DNA of 64,000 nt from Plasmodium brasilianum (GCF_023973825.1 NC_090127.1:2512501-2576500), one strand, 5' to 3'. Shown: positions 27,186-41,800, numbered from the stretch's first letter. Notes: generated by a model from the letters alone, not told the origin. Translations and numbers: made by a program.

Positions 27186-27997
27186 GTATGCCATTTCGAC
27201 GTCCGAGCACATGCGCATGTGTACATCCACAAATACAGGCGTATGTGCACAATTCCATATATTTGTTTGCCTACGCGCGTACAACAACGAAGCTATTTCC
27301 TTCCATAGGGGTATAGTATTTTCCACCTTGTTTTCCTTTACGCACGTGCATAACTGAGAAAAGTGTAGTATGCCTATTCGTTTTGGTTCTTTTGAATTGT
27401 CGATTGGATATATCTATGTGTATGAGACTATGGCGTATGTATATGCGTGTAGAGTGATAACCTTTGTATAACTACTCGTATTGTATTCCATTGTAGAATA
27501 TTTTTTTTTTTTCTTTTTTTTTTTTTGCATTCATAACAACTTGACCATATTGAACTTCTCATATTGAAAAAAAAAAAAAAAAAATTAGCTTAACCAAATT
27601 TAGCAGTAGCTACAGTTTGGTATCGCCATCTTTTTTTTTTTTTTCTTTTTTTTTTTTTCCCCTGGTTGATGCAAAATTATAATAAAGACACAATCAGCAT
27701 GTACTATATTTAATCTGTAAATGAAACTAGTGTGGAGGGGAAATGCGTCCATTTTGTTGAACTGCTGGATGAGCGTCGTTTGGTTACGGGGTAGCCGTAA
27801 TTAAATAGTAAAAAAAATAAAAAAGAAATAGAAGTGGAAATAGAAGTAAATGTAGCAGCATGAATAGAAGTATAAATTGAAAAAAAAAATAATACATCTC
27901 GTAACATACGTTTTATAGCAAATAACCGAAGCCGTTGTCCAGACGAAACGAGCAGAAGTGTCAATATATAAATACGTATATAAATAATATATATATA

Positions 27998-28039
<42 letters not shown>

Positions 28040-28176
28040 ATATATATATGTGTGTTTGTATGCATGTGCACATATTCGCATATGTGATGTTGTATATGCA
28101 TAAGTTCACCTGTATGTAGCCCTATCAAGTAAACCGAGCTCCCTCAACGAGGTGGAGAGCACATGCACAAATACTT
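27186..28176. other. Convergent 3' intergenic region
   Basis: Lies between the stops of ATP synthase beta (+) and the CFAP61-like gene (-). It contains poly-T runs (27499-27527, 27631-27658), a poly-A run (27567-27584) and a TA array (27985-28050). A non-ATG minus-strand frame (27964-27710) reads plausibly in places but lacks a start or clear splice sites, so it is not called. Confidence 0.6.
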
Positions 28177-31100
28177 TTAATTGGGTAAGTAATATCCATT
28201 GAGCAGTTCGTGGTTCTCCTTAATATATTCAACCAAATGTACTTGGACATTTTCTTTAATATTTTTCGTTAAATTATTTTCCCTTTTAAATAGTTGTTCT
28301 TTTACGTAATTCCTAAATGAAGCTGTGTCCTTTACATCCTTACGTATATGTGCATATATATATAAATATAAATATATTTACATATTTATTTATATGCATA
28401 TATGTATATATATGGAAAAAAAATATATATTTAACGTAAGCATGTACACAGTTGTGCATATGAAGATGTTTGGACGTATATACGACATTTATGTAAGGCA
28501 TTACTTTTAGTAACAGTTTTATATCCTCCTTTATTTGTGGCAAGTTGATCATTTTTTTTTTGAGCTTTTCCTTAAACATTTGAAATCTGCAATATGGAGA
28601 TGGGGATAAAAATGAGTGTAAAATTAGGGTAAAATAAATGTAGACACAAGTAGAGTTCAACTGAAGCCCCATATGTGTGTATGCCACTTTTCCTGTTCTT
28701 TTCTAATATGTTCGAAATTACTTGTAGTGAAAAATGGACTTATCTCTTTCTTCATTTAGTAAATTTAAAATATCGTATTGTGGCTCATTTTTTATGCCCT
28801 TAAGGATTACGTAAAAGTAATTTATGGACATGTTACAAAGTTTGTACAGATTATGGAAGTTAAGCTTTTCAGAGCCTGCCATTAATATTTCCAGGGAAGA
28901 AGTGTGCATGTGTACGAATGGGTGCTGCGTATTTGTGTAGTGCGTATATGTATGCACATACATATATATATACACGTGCACATGCACATAACTGCGTAAA
29001 GTGCATCTGCAGAATGATATTTTCCCTACCCAGGTAAGTGAATGAGTTTATCAAGTTAAACGAGTTAGTTGTAACTTTGCAATAATACCCTTCCGTATGA
29101 ATATTTCGTGATGCCTGGAAATACTTAACATTAAAGAATTCACTTAAGTACTTTTCTTTTTTTACACTTATTTTTAATGTGTCTGTAAAAAATGCTTCAT
29201 TGTATACTTCTCTTCCACTCTGATTGTTTTTATATTCTTCCTCATTCTGTGCTATGGATGAATCATGAAATTTGTACAAGTCACCAATTGAAGCTTGGAA
29301 ATGATAAAAGTACAAATTGCATGGAAGACTATTAAAATATACTACAGGCATATCAAAAACCTTCAGCATTTTATAAAGATGAATGTTGTTATTTATATTT
29401 TCATTTTTCACTTCCTCCAATTCTTGCTTCGTCTCCGTCTTGATTTCCTTCTTCAATTCGTCCATTAAGTTTGGTTTAGTTACCCCCTTCATGTCTTCCC
29501 TTTCTTTTCCTCCTTTTTTTTCTTTTCCATTTTTCAAGTTAAAAATACTGTAAGATAAGGAGCATTGATCAACTGCTATTCTTAGAAAACGCTTGCTAAC
29601 CAGCTTTCCTATTTCAATACTGCTATAATGTTCATGATTTAACATGTTATCTTTACTTATTCTGTATTTATTTGAAAAGGAGCACAGCTCCCCCGCGCTG
29701 AAAATAAACTTGTCATTTGTCTGAGAAGGGTGAGAAAGAAAAGGATGAAAAAGTGGGGGCATTTGTGAGTGCATATGTGTGTATACTGGGTGGTCAATGT
29801 ATGTGCACACGTGGGTATATTAGATGGTCAATGTATGTGCACACGTGGGTATATTAGATGGTCAATGTATGTGCACACGTGGGTATATTAGATGGTCAAT
29901 GTATGTGCACACGTGGGTATATTAGATGGTCAATGTATGTGCACACGTGAGTATATTAGATGGTCGATGTATGTGCACACGTGAGTATATTAGATGGTCA
30001 ATGTATGTGCACACGTGGGTATATTAGATGGTCAATGCATACGTAAACGTATGTACGTTCTTGCGCACACGTGTTTTACTTTTTTCCCCTTTTTGCAGTG
30101 TATCACCTGGAAATTGTGGTTGACGCATATGTATTGATTGTACACGATTGAGGACTTGTTGAGAATGTAGTGCAAATGATTACTTATGTCAAATATGTAG
30201 GATGACAACAAGACTCTACATGGAATTAAAACGGTGTTTTTACAAAGATACTTGTACGTTTTAAAGATAGATTTGTCTACTTTCCTGTGTTTACAATAGC
30301 GAACTACAATATATTTTAAACGATTTTTTTTATTTTTTTTAATTGCTATAATTTGTCCATGAATTATTCGAATTTTTAAAAGATGAAATAAAAAAAATAT
30401 TTTATTTAATGCATATTTTATATTTTCAAAAACTGCTTGTTTATGATAAAAATTTTTTTTCTGTATATTATTTGAAAATAGGTAGTTGTCTTTCAAGTGT
30501 CCCTCATTTTGGTAATACGTTCTGTCGTCGCTGATGTTTTTCTGGATGTTTTGGGGGCCATCTTGCTGGAAATTTTGACTATTTTTTTGGCAATGATGAC
30601 TATTTTTTTGGAAATGATGACTATTTTTTTGGAAATGATGACTATTTTTTTGGAAATGATGATTATTTTCTTGGAAATGATGATTATTTTCTTGGAAATG
30701 ATGATTATTTTCTTGGAAATGATGATTATTTTCTTGGAAATGATGATTATTTTCTTGGAAATGATGATTATTTTCTTGGAAATGATGATTATTTTCTTGG
30801 AAATGATGATTATTTTCTTGGAAATGATGATTATTTTCTTGGAAATGATGATTATTTTCTTGGAAATGATGATTATTTTCTTGGAAATGATGACTATTTT
30901 CTTGGAAATGATGATTATTTTCTTGGAAATGATGATTATTTTCTTGGAAATGATGATTATTTTCTTGGAAATGATGATTATTTTCTTGGAAATGATGATT
31001 ATTTTCTTGGAAATGATGACTATTTTCTTGGAAATGATGACTATTTTCCTGGCAATGATGACTATTTTCCTGGAAAATTTCTTGACCATTTTGACTATTA

Positions 31101-34100
31101 TGACTATTTTTCTGTGTATTTTTCCTTGCACCCCCCTTTACTCTCTTCCTGACTATTTTCTTGTCACATACATCACATGTATATGGAGAAATGATGATTA
31201 GCTTATATGTGTTTGTGTTATTCTTCAAAAAGAAATTAACCATATTAAACATATTCATATTATTGCTGTAAATAACAATATAACTAACGCAATTTTTTAC
31301 AATATTCATATATTTACTTGCTTTGTCAAAATATTTTTCAAGAAAAGGATCGCTAATGCTAAAAACGCCATCAACATTTCTGTGTACGTTCATATTGGTT
31401 CCGTCCATTTTTTCCTTGCATCCGTCTTTAAGTTTTTCCTCCCCATTTCTGTCCTTCTCCTTCTCCTTCTCGTCCTCCTGTGCCAGTTCCAACCCCCTTT
31501 CCTTCTCTTTTTTCTTAGCTTTTTCCTCGTGTCCGTATGACATGCTTTCCTTTTCGCTACTCATATCATCATTCTTGTTATTAAAATGGGTACGGGTAGC
31601 ATATGATTCCTTTATCTTGTTACAGTTTCTGTTCTCCTCATTTTGTACTTCACTTTGTATATTATTTTTTATGAAGCTGTTGATGGTGGTACCTTTTCTG
31701 CTGAACCCTTTGTCAATCTCATCCATTTTTCCTCTTTTTCTTTCAACCACATTGTTATCGTTGTTGTTGTCATTCTGCACAATGGCATCGCTACGTACCT
31801 CCTCCTTCTTCCCTTTGTCTTCATCATCATTATCACTCGTATCACTTGTCCGTAGACAGCTAGATGATAAAGAGGAGTAACTAGAGTACTCCTTTTCTGT
31901 GTTTCCCTCCTCTGTGTTTTCCTTTAACTCATCTCCTTTATTTCTTCTCTTTTTTTTTTTTATTCTTTTTTGTCTCACCTCCTCCTCATCTTCTTCGTTA
32001 GACTTTATCTTCTGGGCACAGTTACTATCTTTATTTTTCCTTTTATGTTTGCATGCATTGCTTTTTATTTTTTCCTTTTTATTTAACTCATTCATATTGT
32101 ATTCCCTATCCGCGTAATTTGCCTGGACACCCTTAAATTTGCCCTTAAACTGGTCCGCTTCGTTCGAATCACAGCTGGAGCTCTCATGTGAGCAGTGAGG
32201 CGAGCAGTGAGGCGAGCAGTGAGGTGAGCAGTGAGGTGAGCAGTGAGGTGAGCTGTGAGGCTTTGCCTTTGACATCTCCCTTTTGGTATCATTATTACGG
32301 CCAGTCTTACTTCTAGTCCCATCGCTAACCCTTGGATGTTCGAACTCTTCGTACTTTTCGTAGTCCTTGGCCTTAACCAGGAAGTCCAACTTCTCATTTG
32401 CGTACATGACCCGTTGGTGGTGTTCAATAAAATTATAATTTTTTTTTTTACCCGCTTCGTAGCTATTTAAATTGAAGGAGTAAGTAGTGATGTCTTCTTT
32501 GTCAAAGCATATAAAGAGGTAATCATAGAATACAAAATTGTTGTTATTTAGTTCAAGTTTTTTGTTTTCTCTATCAATATTATAAACATCATCATATAAT
32601 ATCTTTATCCTTTGCTTTAACATAATATTTTTTAATTTCCTGTACATAAGTGAGCTTTCGAGCGAGTAGCTCTTTATGGAGTCGTATTCCTCCATACTGC
32701 TATCGTCATCATTACTTGCAATGTTATTGTAATTACCACTACCATTTCTACTGCCACTATAACTGCTAGTTCTACTGAAATGCTTATTTCTGTATGCTAT
32801 GATGAGGGTTATATTATTAAATATATACTCATTGTTTACAAGGATTTTATAAAGTACACATAAACACATATCGTTAATACCCCAAAGGACTAAATTATGA
32901 TCAATGTTAATACATTTCTTTGAACACATTTGTTTTGTCAACAATAAATATTTTTTATGACATCCTTTTTTCCTCTTGGATGCTTTCATTTCTTCTTTAT
33001 ATTCATCAAACACATTTCCCTTTTTAAAAATACTCACACTGTTATCTTTTTCGTTTAAGAATTTAAAGTGGTTATACACCTCTCTATAGATGTTGTCCTC
33101 TACTGACACATGGCAAGAACACGATTTCGTCAGCCTGAAAAGGAAGCGAGCGTTCGCGCTAATGAGAACACGTATATGTGCTTATAAATGTATATATACA
33201 CCATACATATACATATATACCAAAATATTCGCTCAAACGTAAGCAAAAGTACACCCACATATGCATATATACCCAAATATGAACACAATTAGTAGCAAAA
33301 AGTACACCCATACAATGCAACAACAAAGCATGCAGCTTTTGGTTCTTTCATTTTACACTAATATGTTATGTATAATCTTTTTATCGTAATATTTGAAAAT
33401 AATTATGGAGGAAAAAAAGTAAAGTAGAAAGTGCTTAGTTTCTTCATTGTCGCTTTGAAGAATAATATTTTTAAAATTGAAATATTTCGTTTTATAGTAA
33501 AAGTCAATATTGTTAAGTAGACATCCTGACGTTATGTTTATTATTTTGCTTCCACACCTACTCACAAATATATAATAATTATTTGATCGATAGAAGTCCA
33601 GCTCTGAGAAGGGAAAAAATAATATGACAGTTATGTCCTTCCAAGCGCTTGTATATGCACACATACATGCACCCATACATTTCCAAATACATTTCCAGAT
33701 ACATGTCCAAATACATGCACATATACACTTCCAAATACATTCCCAAATGCATGCACACATATATGCATATATATTTATACATACATACATGCACATGTAT
33801 ACGGCCCTATGCGTGCAACGCAGCCGCTTATCTTTGTCTCATCTGACCTGGAAACGAACCCGCGGGGTGCTTAACCGGGTTGTTGCTGTTCCCCCCCGTC
33901 TTGCAATATTCCTTAAGAGACAAAATAATTTCATTAATTTTGTTCTTCTCAGAATGATTAATACCATCTAGTAGTTTCCAAACCTCATCTTCATCACTTA
34001 GTTTCATGTAATCCGTTGACGGGGGTAAGAATAAAGTGTATTTATTTAATACATATAAAGACTCCAAAATATTAGCTTTTTTTTTTTTCTTAACTCTATT

Positions 34101-37100
34101 GAAATAGTTTAATATATAAGGAATATTTCCCCTTTCGTTATTAGTGGCAATAATATAGTCGACTTCGTCATAGTACTTTTCTATTTTTAGTAAAACGTCC
34201 TTACAGTTGTTCCAGTACTGGTATAAGTGGTTTGGATGAGGGAAAAAAAAAAAAAAAATATATATATGAGGTGTAATGTGCACAGAAAAAGTGCGAGTAG
34301 AACTGCACATGGGTAAAATTCAAGGTGTAATATACACGGGTAAAACACAATGAGAAGTGTACACTATATTGTTCATGTGATGCTAATAAGGGGAATGCAT
34401 TTTGCATGTGCCCTATGACGTTATCTTTACATCCAGAAAACAAATGATACAATGTCTTCTCATCATTTAGATTTACCTTATCATTCAAAATAAACATGTT
34501 AAGAGAAAAGGCATTTTTGTCCTTATCGATTAGGTTAGATAACCAGTCGATATGTTTGTACTTACATATAAAATAATTTTTCTTTATATTTACTAATTCG
34601 TCCAAGTGTAGCTGTGAGCATGTAGAGGGGTGATACAGGTGGACAAAAAGAAAAAAAAAAAAAAATAGATATGAGATATGAGAAACAATAAAATAAATTG
34701 AAATGAAGTAAAATGAAATAAAAAAATTAATTAATGAATAAATTAATGAAAAAATTAATGAATAAATTAATGAAAAAATTAAAGAAAAAATTAAAGAAAA
34801 AATTAATGAAAAAATTAATGAAAAAATTAATGAAAAAATTAATAGAAGAAAAATCATGCCCTTACTTTAAAAGAAACGCAGTCGAACATGGTCGACTCCT
34901 CCACTGTAACTAACTCGTACAAGTCGAGGAACAAAAACAGAAGTATTATTTCGTTCTGAAATGTGTAAAGAGATGAGAGAGAAAAGTGTGTTCATGTAGG
35001 TGTATGTATATATATATATATATGTACAAATGTTACGCAGAACCTTGTCTTACTGACACGTTAACATGTTCATTTATTTCTCCTTTTTTTTTTTTTTTTT
35101 TTTTTCTATCCTTACCTTTTTAAACGTCTCCGGGTATATATTTTGAAGTAATAAAAAAATATCGTAGTACGAGAGGTTTATAACTTCCTTAAAATTTCTG
35201 TCGGGTTTCTTTTTCCCACCATCGTGGTTAAACTTGATTATATTTATTTTGCTGCCACCTATTAAATTATAAGGATCAATATATTCAACCATGTATATAT
35301 ATATGTATGCACATATACGTACGTGTGGACACTATGCAAATATGCAATACCATTTTCAAATCCCTCGTCGCTTTTCGCCCCCTCCTTTTTCTTTTTTATC
35401 TTTTCGTATATTTTTTTGTACGTCTTGTCCTTGTTAAAATTAAAATATAATATCTCAATTTTTTCGAAATTCTTGTGAAACTTTTTGCTCACTTTCTCGA
35501 TCTGATTCAAAAAAATAAAATAAAATAAAAAAATAAAAGGTGTTACAACATGTGTTACTAGAGTATTAACAGGAGTCGTTCCTTTAAGAAATGAAGCATA
35601 TGATCACATGCATATACCCATATATACATGTTTACACGCACGCACACATACATACATACATTTACATATTTATGCATTTGTAAACGAATTTGCATCCTTT
35701 GCACATACGTCGGAAAAGCTGATATGGGAATACAAATATAATAATTTTTTTAAGAGAGAGATGTTGACATTATTGCCATCGGAGTCTTGTTTGTTGTGTT
35801 CGTAATCATACTGAAGCTGTTTTTAAAAATTAAATGAACAGCATGTACATATGAAAACATATGTATTGCACAATAATGGAGTGACGAAACAATGATATGC
35901 ACCCAATCTACATTCACTGAGTAAGCGGTACTACATTTTACGCATGTGCTTATGTAGTACGCGTATGTAATTAAGCATGGGTGCGTATTCTTATACATGT
36001 TTGTGCTTTATTTTATTTTATTATATTATTCTGTTTCCTTCTACATACGTGGTTGTAAATACTCCTTATCACAGTTCTTGTGTCTAAATTTTTCTTAACA
36101 AAATAATCGGCGTAGATTTCCACGTCATAAATTAAATGCTCATTTAAGAAGCCGTAGATAACTGCATCGTTGATTTCATATCTCTTATGTAAATCGTTCA
36201 GATTTTCTATTCTTATTTTCTTCAAAATGAATTGCTTAAATTCTATAAACAAGTATTTCTTTTTTTTTTTGTTTAACGTTTTTGTTCCTTCCTTGTATGA
36301 TGTCTAAAAAAAAAAAAGAAAAAAAAAAAATAAATAATCCACACAAAAAATGTTAGAGCCATGCGTACCTACACGATTGACCTATGTAATTACGGTTGTT
36401 CGTTGTAGCAACTCTTTTGATATTTCTAACTGGTTTGTTTATTTGCTGTCTTTATGCTCTCGCTGCTAATACTGCTAATGCTGCTAATGCTGCTAATACT
36501 GCTAATGCTGCTAATGCTGCTAATGCTGCTAATGCTGCTAATGCTGCTAATGCTGCTAATGCTGCTAATGCTGCTAATGCTGCTAATGCTGCTAATGCTG
36601 CTAATGCTGCTAATGCTGCTAATGCTGCTAATGCTGCTAATGCTGCTAATGCTGCTAATGCTACTAATACTGCTAATGCTGCTAATACTGCCTATAAGCA
36701 CTTGCTTCTAATACATCCTTTATGTACTCCCTTTTTGCAGTTTTTTTGAGACTATTTCCCGCTACATGGGGTGCATGAGCAACACTTACCAGAGCTGGAG
36801 CTATGTCAGTATAAAATTCATTTTTCAGGAGGTAGTTATAGTTCTTCAAATTGTAAAGCTTGACTAGTATATTCACATCTATATTTTTCTTTAACCATAT
36901 AAACCCTATGATTTTTTTCTTACTATTTAGTACTGTTAATAATATATCATCTTTTTTTTTTTTTTTCAATAATATCATAGATAAGATAGTGATTTGTTTC
37001 CTCTACATCTTGTCGGGAATATCTCTTAAACAGTTCATGTAAATCATATATATCAGAACTACAAGTTAAACGCAGGAAAATTTTACTAACATATGAGTAT

Positions 37101-37732
37101 TTATTTAGCAGGAAAAGATGTTTGTACTCACTTTTTAGTAGTAGATCGTTTTCTAGATCTACTACTATCCCATGAGTAGTATGTAATAACTCTTCTTTCA
37201 GTGTTAAATTGTTATCTTTTAAAAATACTAATATGAATACTAAATCCTCAAACGAACGAAACAAATATGAAAAGAGAGAATCATAATAACTCACATGATC
37301 AGTTAACAGCAAATTTACTATTAGCGTATTATTACTATTAACATTTGATATGATATTATGCTTCTTTATATGCAATGATAAGGAGTAATAGAAATCTTCT
37401 AAAATAAACTCCTTATTTTTTACAATATCTTTTTTATAGGATGAAGACAGCTCATAATCAAGAGAAGCAATACCCAAAATATTCTTCTCCTTTTCATTAT
37501 CAATTTTCCTTTTTTCAAATATTGTTATACAAATAGATGAATACTGAACTGTGTTAATTATTTCGGAGTAAGCTGATTTAGACAGGCAGCTATTCCTTTG
37601 GATCTCATATGACTCCTCTTTATTCTGAGCAATATTATTTAAAGCATAAACTACATACTCATCAACAAATTTGCACTTATCTTTCAATCGCATCAAATGT
37701 TTGTGTTTGTAAAATTTAAACGTGTATTCCAT
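28177..37732 (-). CDS. CFAP61: CFAP61 homologue, axonemal calmodulin/spoke-associated complex (14 exons; frame break in exon 1)
   Basis: My model has exons 37732-36790, 36303-36049, 35816-35709, 35501-35351, 35258-35116, 34955-34866, 34611-34420, 34217-33848, 33603-33357, 33134-30107, 29720-29030, 28875-28722, 28586-28505 and 28329-28177. All intron phases agree, giving about 2201 residues. Exon 1 needs one fewer A in a 15-A run (plus 36952-36966). The N-terminus has the GNAT-like CFAP61 region (LRLTCSSDIYDLHELFKRYS). The middle has the Rossmann-type part (NLVLWGINDMCLCVLYKILV, FYDYLFICFDKED). The C-terminus matches strongly: QTNDKFIFSAGELCSFSNKY, LPCNLYFYHFQ and ending NGYYLP. In other organisms CFAP61 acts at the radial-spoke base; here that implies the male gamete flagellum. 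Charged and HHFQENN-repeat inserts roughly double the human length. The exon 7 donor (GTCATA) is weak. Confidence 0.85.
29790..30040. repeat. 34-bp minisatellite inside intron 10 of CFAP61
   Basis: About seven copies of a 34-bp unit containing GATGGTCAATGTATGTGCAC, nearly identical to each other. It sits in the intron between 30107 and 29720. A 34-bp period would shift frame, consistent with non-coding DNA. Confidence 0.9.
30585..31085 (-). repeat. 21-bp in-frame repeat coding HHFQENN, about 23 copies
   Basis: Within exon 10 of the CFAP61-like gene, 21-bp units encode the heptad H-H-F-Q-E-N-N, with S and K variants at the ends. Central units are almost identical in DNA, showing recent expansion. 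Long ORFs in the other frames (Lys-Ile and Leu-Glu-Met patterns) are shadows of this repeat. Confidence 0.95.
34735..34853. repeat. AT-rich 12-bp repeat in intron 6 of CFAP61
   Basis: Tandem GAAAAAATTAAT units with GAATAAATTAAT variants fill most of the intron between 34866 and 34611. No coding role. Confidence 0.85.
36464..36696. repeat. 9-bp GCTAATGCT minisatellite in intron 1 of CFAP61
   Basis: About 25 copies of a 9-bp unit occupy much of the intron between 36790 and 36303. The array is open in several frames on both strands (Ala-Asn-Ala, Leu-Leu-Met, Ser-Ile-Ser), but the flanking splice sites and reading frames place it in an intron. Confidence 0.9.
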
Positions 37733-38403
37733 TTTTTAATTTTTACTTTTGATCTTCATCTACGAATATTTAGCGCCCTCCTTAGGGGGACTGTACGACA
37801 ACGTGCACCTCAAGGAGGTCCAAGAAGGTACAAGAAGTCCTCAAAACACGCATAAACGCATCAGAACACGGCGTAGGCACTAACCTAACTTACAAGTATG
37901 TAAAAAACATATTATAAAATATTCCATAACGCGCTATTCACCCCAAGTTATTCACTCCTACTAGTAGTACTATCTCTAATCGAATTACGGATCGCGAAAT
38001 ACAGTAAGGGGAAATATTTTAAAAACATGAATGATAAAAGAAGCCCATAAAAGTAGTATATTCAATCTTAATTATGCATGTTAAGACAGAAATATTTATG
38101 CTTTTTTCCCTTTTTTCTTTTTTCTTTTTTCTTTTTTTTTTTTTTTCTTCTAAATTAGCACTGATAAGGCTAAATGATAAACTGATGTTTTACTGTTCAT
38201 TTGTTTGCTTGTTTGATTCTTTTTCTTTTTTTCCCATTTACGCACAGTAAGCGCGTTTTTTTGATTACTCTGCGTGTGCCGCTTATTCTATGTAATTAGC
38301 TATAATACCTTTTCGATGGTACGTTTTGGACATTTAACAAATAATTAGCGCACTGCATGTATTAGCAAATACATACTTAAGTAATAAATATGGAAGAGAA
38401 AAA

Positions 38404-38435
<32 letters not shown>

Positions 38436-38855
38436 AAAAAAAAAAAAGAAAAAAAGGAAAGAAAAATGAAAGAAAAAAAGAAAGGAGGAAAAACTAAAAA
38501 ACACAAAACAAAACATAAGAATATTCATATAACAAATACTATACAAGGATAATAATTTAAAATTTTTTTAAAATGCAGAAACAAAGTGGTACATCATGTT
38601 TATAATGGAATTCCTTTTCCTACTTATAATTTTTATATTGTCACTTTGCATTTAATTATTATGAAAAAATTGCGCACAGTTACCCTCGTACATATAATTG
38701 ACCTATACACGCATATGTACATATATATATGCACACATTTATATATTTATGATAACACACACAGTCGAGTGCGAACATTGACATAAGCATCTTCTGGACT
38801 ATTGCTAATTTAAATAGTAACATCATTCTATAAAAAGTGCTAAATAATTAAAGGA
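37733..38855. other. Intergenic between SYF1 stop and CFAP61 start
   Basis: Holds the CFAP61 promoter and the SYF1 3' UTR. T-rich stretch at 38103-38148 and a long A-rich run at 38401-38460. No gene seen. Confidence 0.6.
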
Positions 38856-41800
38856 TTAGCCATTTTTAATTTTTTTTTGAAGCCTCTCTTCATTTTCAAT
38901 CATTTCCTGCAGTATCCTCTTCGTGTTTTCTATTACGTTCAAGTTCGAGTTTTCGTCTTTTTCTATCTCCTTAACTCCCCTGTGCGAACTCCTGAAGTGA
39001 GAAACGAGGAACAAGCGAATGTGATGCGTGTAACTAGGCAGTGAACACAGAAAAAAATATGAACAGTTAAACAAGTAGCTTAATACAATTCAAAAGAATG
39101 AACTAGCACTTCTAGTTAATAATATTACGTAAATATGCTTAGGACGCTTCTTTTTATTCTTATCATGTCTCTGAAGGTGTGCTCGTTTCCATGCAATGCT
39201 TCAAATTCTCTCCAATCCTGAGGGGGGTGGGGAAAATACAAAATATGAAGAAAAATGCAGAAAAGGCTCGAAAAAAAAAAAAAAATAAAAAAAAAAAATA
39301 AACATGACAGAAAAAAGCTCGAAAAGAAAAAAAATATGTACACGAATGGATACACCAACAGTCTAATACAATCTTAACGCTCATTGTGTCAAGGTTTGCA
39401 ACCTGGTAAAACTTCGAATAGGCCAATGGATTAGTAAACTGAGCCGTGTAAATGTAAAGCGCCCTGACACGCTCATATTCGTTTAACTTATATTCCATGT
39501 CAATATATAACAAACAAATTTCTCTCGCCTATAAATATTTGACAAAAAAACGAAATGACAATCAAAAAAAAAAAAAAAAGAAAAAATTTGTAAGTTCATT
39601 TTTATGCGTTTGAAGAACATATGTGCATGTGTTTACATCGTCATCCTTTAGCGTTTGAATAGCCTCCTCAAATGCTTCCCTGGCTTTGTGAACTCCATAG
39701 GATTTGGATATCTAAAGGGAGCACGGGAAAAAAAAAATATAAAGTAAAAAATAAAATATATGCATATGTATGCATTTATATTTGTATTTGTGTATGCATT
39801 TATATTTGTATTTGTGTATGCATTTATGTATGTACACCTTGGCACTCGAGAAAGAATGCTGGAACATTACTAACCTTCCAAATGAACATCTTATAAAATG
39901 TAGCTTTGTCCTTTTCCTCCAGAAAGGGAATAGCCTCTTTATAAATACTCAGTGAATTCTTCAAAAAGCCATAATTTTCTTCAAATAAAGCATACATGAA
40001 AAAAATATACTTAGCAAATTCTTTTGGAATATACGTTTTGTTGTCAATACCATAAATAGCTTGTTTAAACAGTTCACGCACATATGAAATATTTTTGTCT
40101 TTATATCTCTCAATGTATTTATTAATATAATTGGCATAAATGGGGTATAAATAAGGGTAGTGAAATATAGAAATAGCTTTCTCGTAAATTTTAAAACATT
40201 CATTAAAGTATTTATGTGTGTATAGAAAATTAGCAAAGGACAAAACCATTTTCACAGTAATACTTTTTGCATGATACAAAACATCAAACATGCTTATGGA
40301 CGTTTCAACTGTGCCGTAATTTATTTCCATATCAAGAATTAAGCACATCAATTTGGTTGAGTTTAGAAGGTTAAACTCGGTATGTGCGAGCACATCGCCA
40401 TCAGTACTGTCCCGTAGACCTCTACTGTAAATACTGATTGCATCGTTTTCCCCGCTTCTACTAGTATTGTGCACATTAAATGTAGTTCCATTTTCTGCTT
40501 TCCCTTTAAAGGATTTTCCTCTGCCAATATCAATAGCCAACCTGGCTACATTCAACGCTTCCTTGTAATTTGCTTGCAGTAATTCTAGTTCAACCCATGA
40601 GCAAAATATATTTGCCATTTCGTTGACATTTTTGAAATTTTTTTCTTTTATAGCTCTATGGAAAACCTTTACAGATTCGTCATATTTGTTCCTGTTATAA
40701 TAGTAGTATGCATAACTAATATATACATCACTCAATCTCCCTATGTATTCATTATGCTCAAAATGTATTAAACACTTGTTGAAGAGATCTACTTTATCAG
40801 TATCATTTGCAACTGCATCAATTTTGCTTAACCATATGTACACATTATTTTTATTGTTTTTCAGTTTAATATCAGCTATAAATATTTTCCTTACATCCAA
40901 AAGGTAGTTTATTTTTTCCATATACAAATCGATTACAAAATCATCATTTGGTTTTATTCCCTCTGAAATTAGTTCATTGTCTATTGCTTCTTTCTCCTCT
41001 TCAACATATAAATCACTTGTGCTAGTATTCCTTTTTTCCTCTTGTTGATTTATTTTCAAATCTATCAACACCTTCAACGTTTCAATGTAGTTTTCAAAAA
41101 GAATTGAAAAGTCATTAACTGTGTAACATTCTGATATCCCCTCTTCATATGAATCCATAGCCTTATTCCATCTACCCTCGTACACATAATTATTTGCTAA
41201 TAGAATGAAAATAGATGTAACATTTTCATAATTTTTAAAAATATTTATATTTTTTTTCAAAATTTCCATAACGTCATTATTTAAAACTTTAGCTGAACTA
41301 ATTAAATTAAATATTTCTTTATATAAATCATATTTTGATTTATTTCCTAAATCTAACGTCTCCTCTTCACAATTAAGTATATAAAAAAAAGTACCTATTG
41401 CATGTTTATACATTTTATATTTTACATAATGATCAAATAAAAATATGACTTGTTCAGGATAAATTGTTATATATCTTTTAATATATTCATAATTAATTAA
41501 CTTATTGTTTATTTTCTCATTATATTCTAATTGATAAAACCATAAATCTTCATGTTGATTTAAAAAAACATTCTGTAAAGAGCGATTGAATACTTCTCTT
41601 ATCTTTTGAACTTTCCTTTGAATATATAAAAATTGAATGTACATAATATAGATGGACTTAAAATGGTACATATATAATAGACACTTTTCAAAAATCGCAT
41701 TCACTTGTTCATATTCTCTTCTGTTATCGTAATAGACATCCTTTATCATCTCTATGCTATCTCTTATGTAGTTATACCACAGCTTGAAGCTGAACGGGAA

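Noticed and set aside
27710..27964. 84-codon minus-strand frame near ATP synthase beta
   Set aside because: No ATG, no convincing acceptor, and it becomes simple Ser/Thr/Phe repeats.
30493..31201. Second and third long ORFs over the CFAP61 repeat
   Set aside because: A 21-bp repeat without stops stays open in other frames; only the HHFQENN frame joins conserved sequence on both sides.
36396..36749. Ala-Asn-Ala and Leu-Leu-Met ORFs
   Set aside because: They lie inside a well-supported intron of the CFAP61-like gene and reflect a 9-bp repeat.
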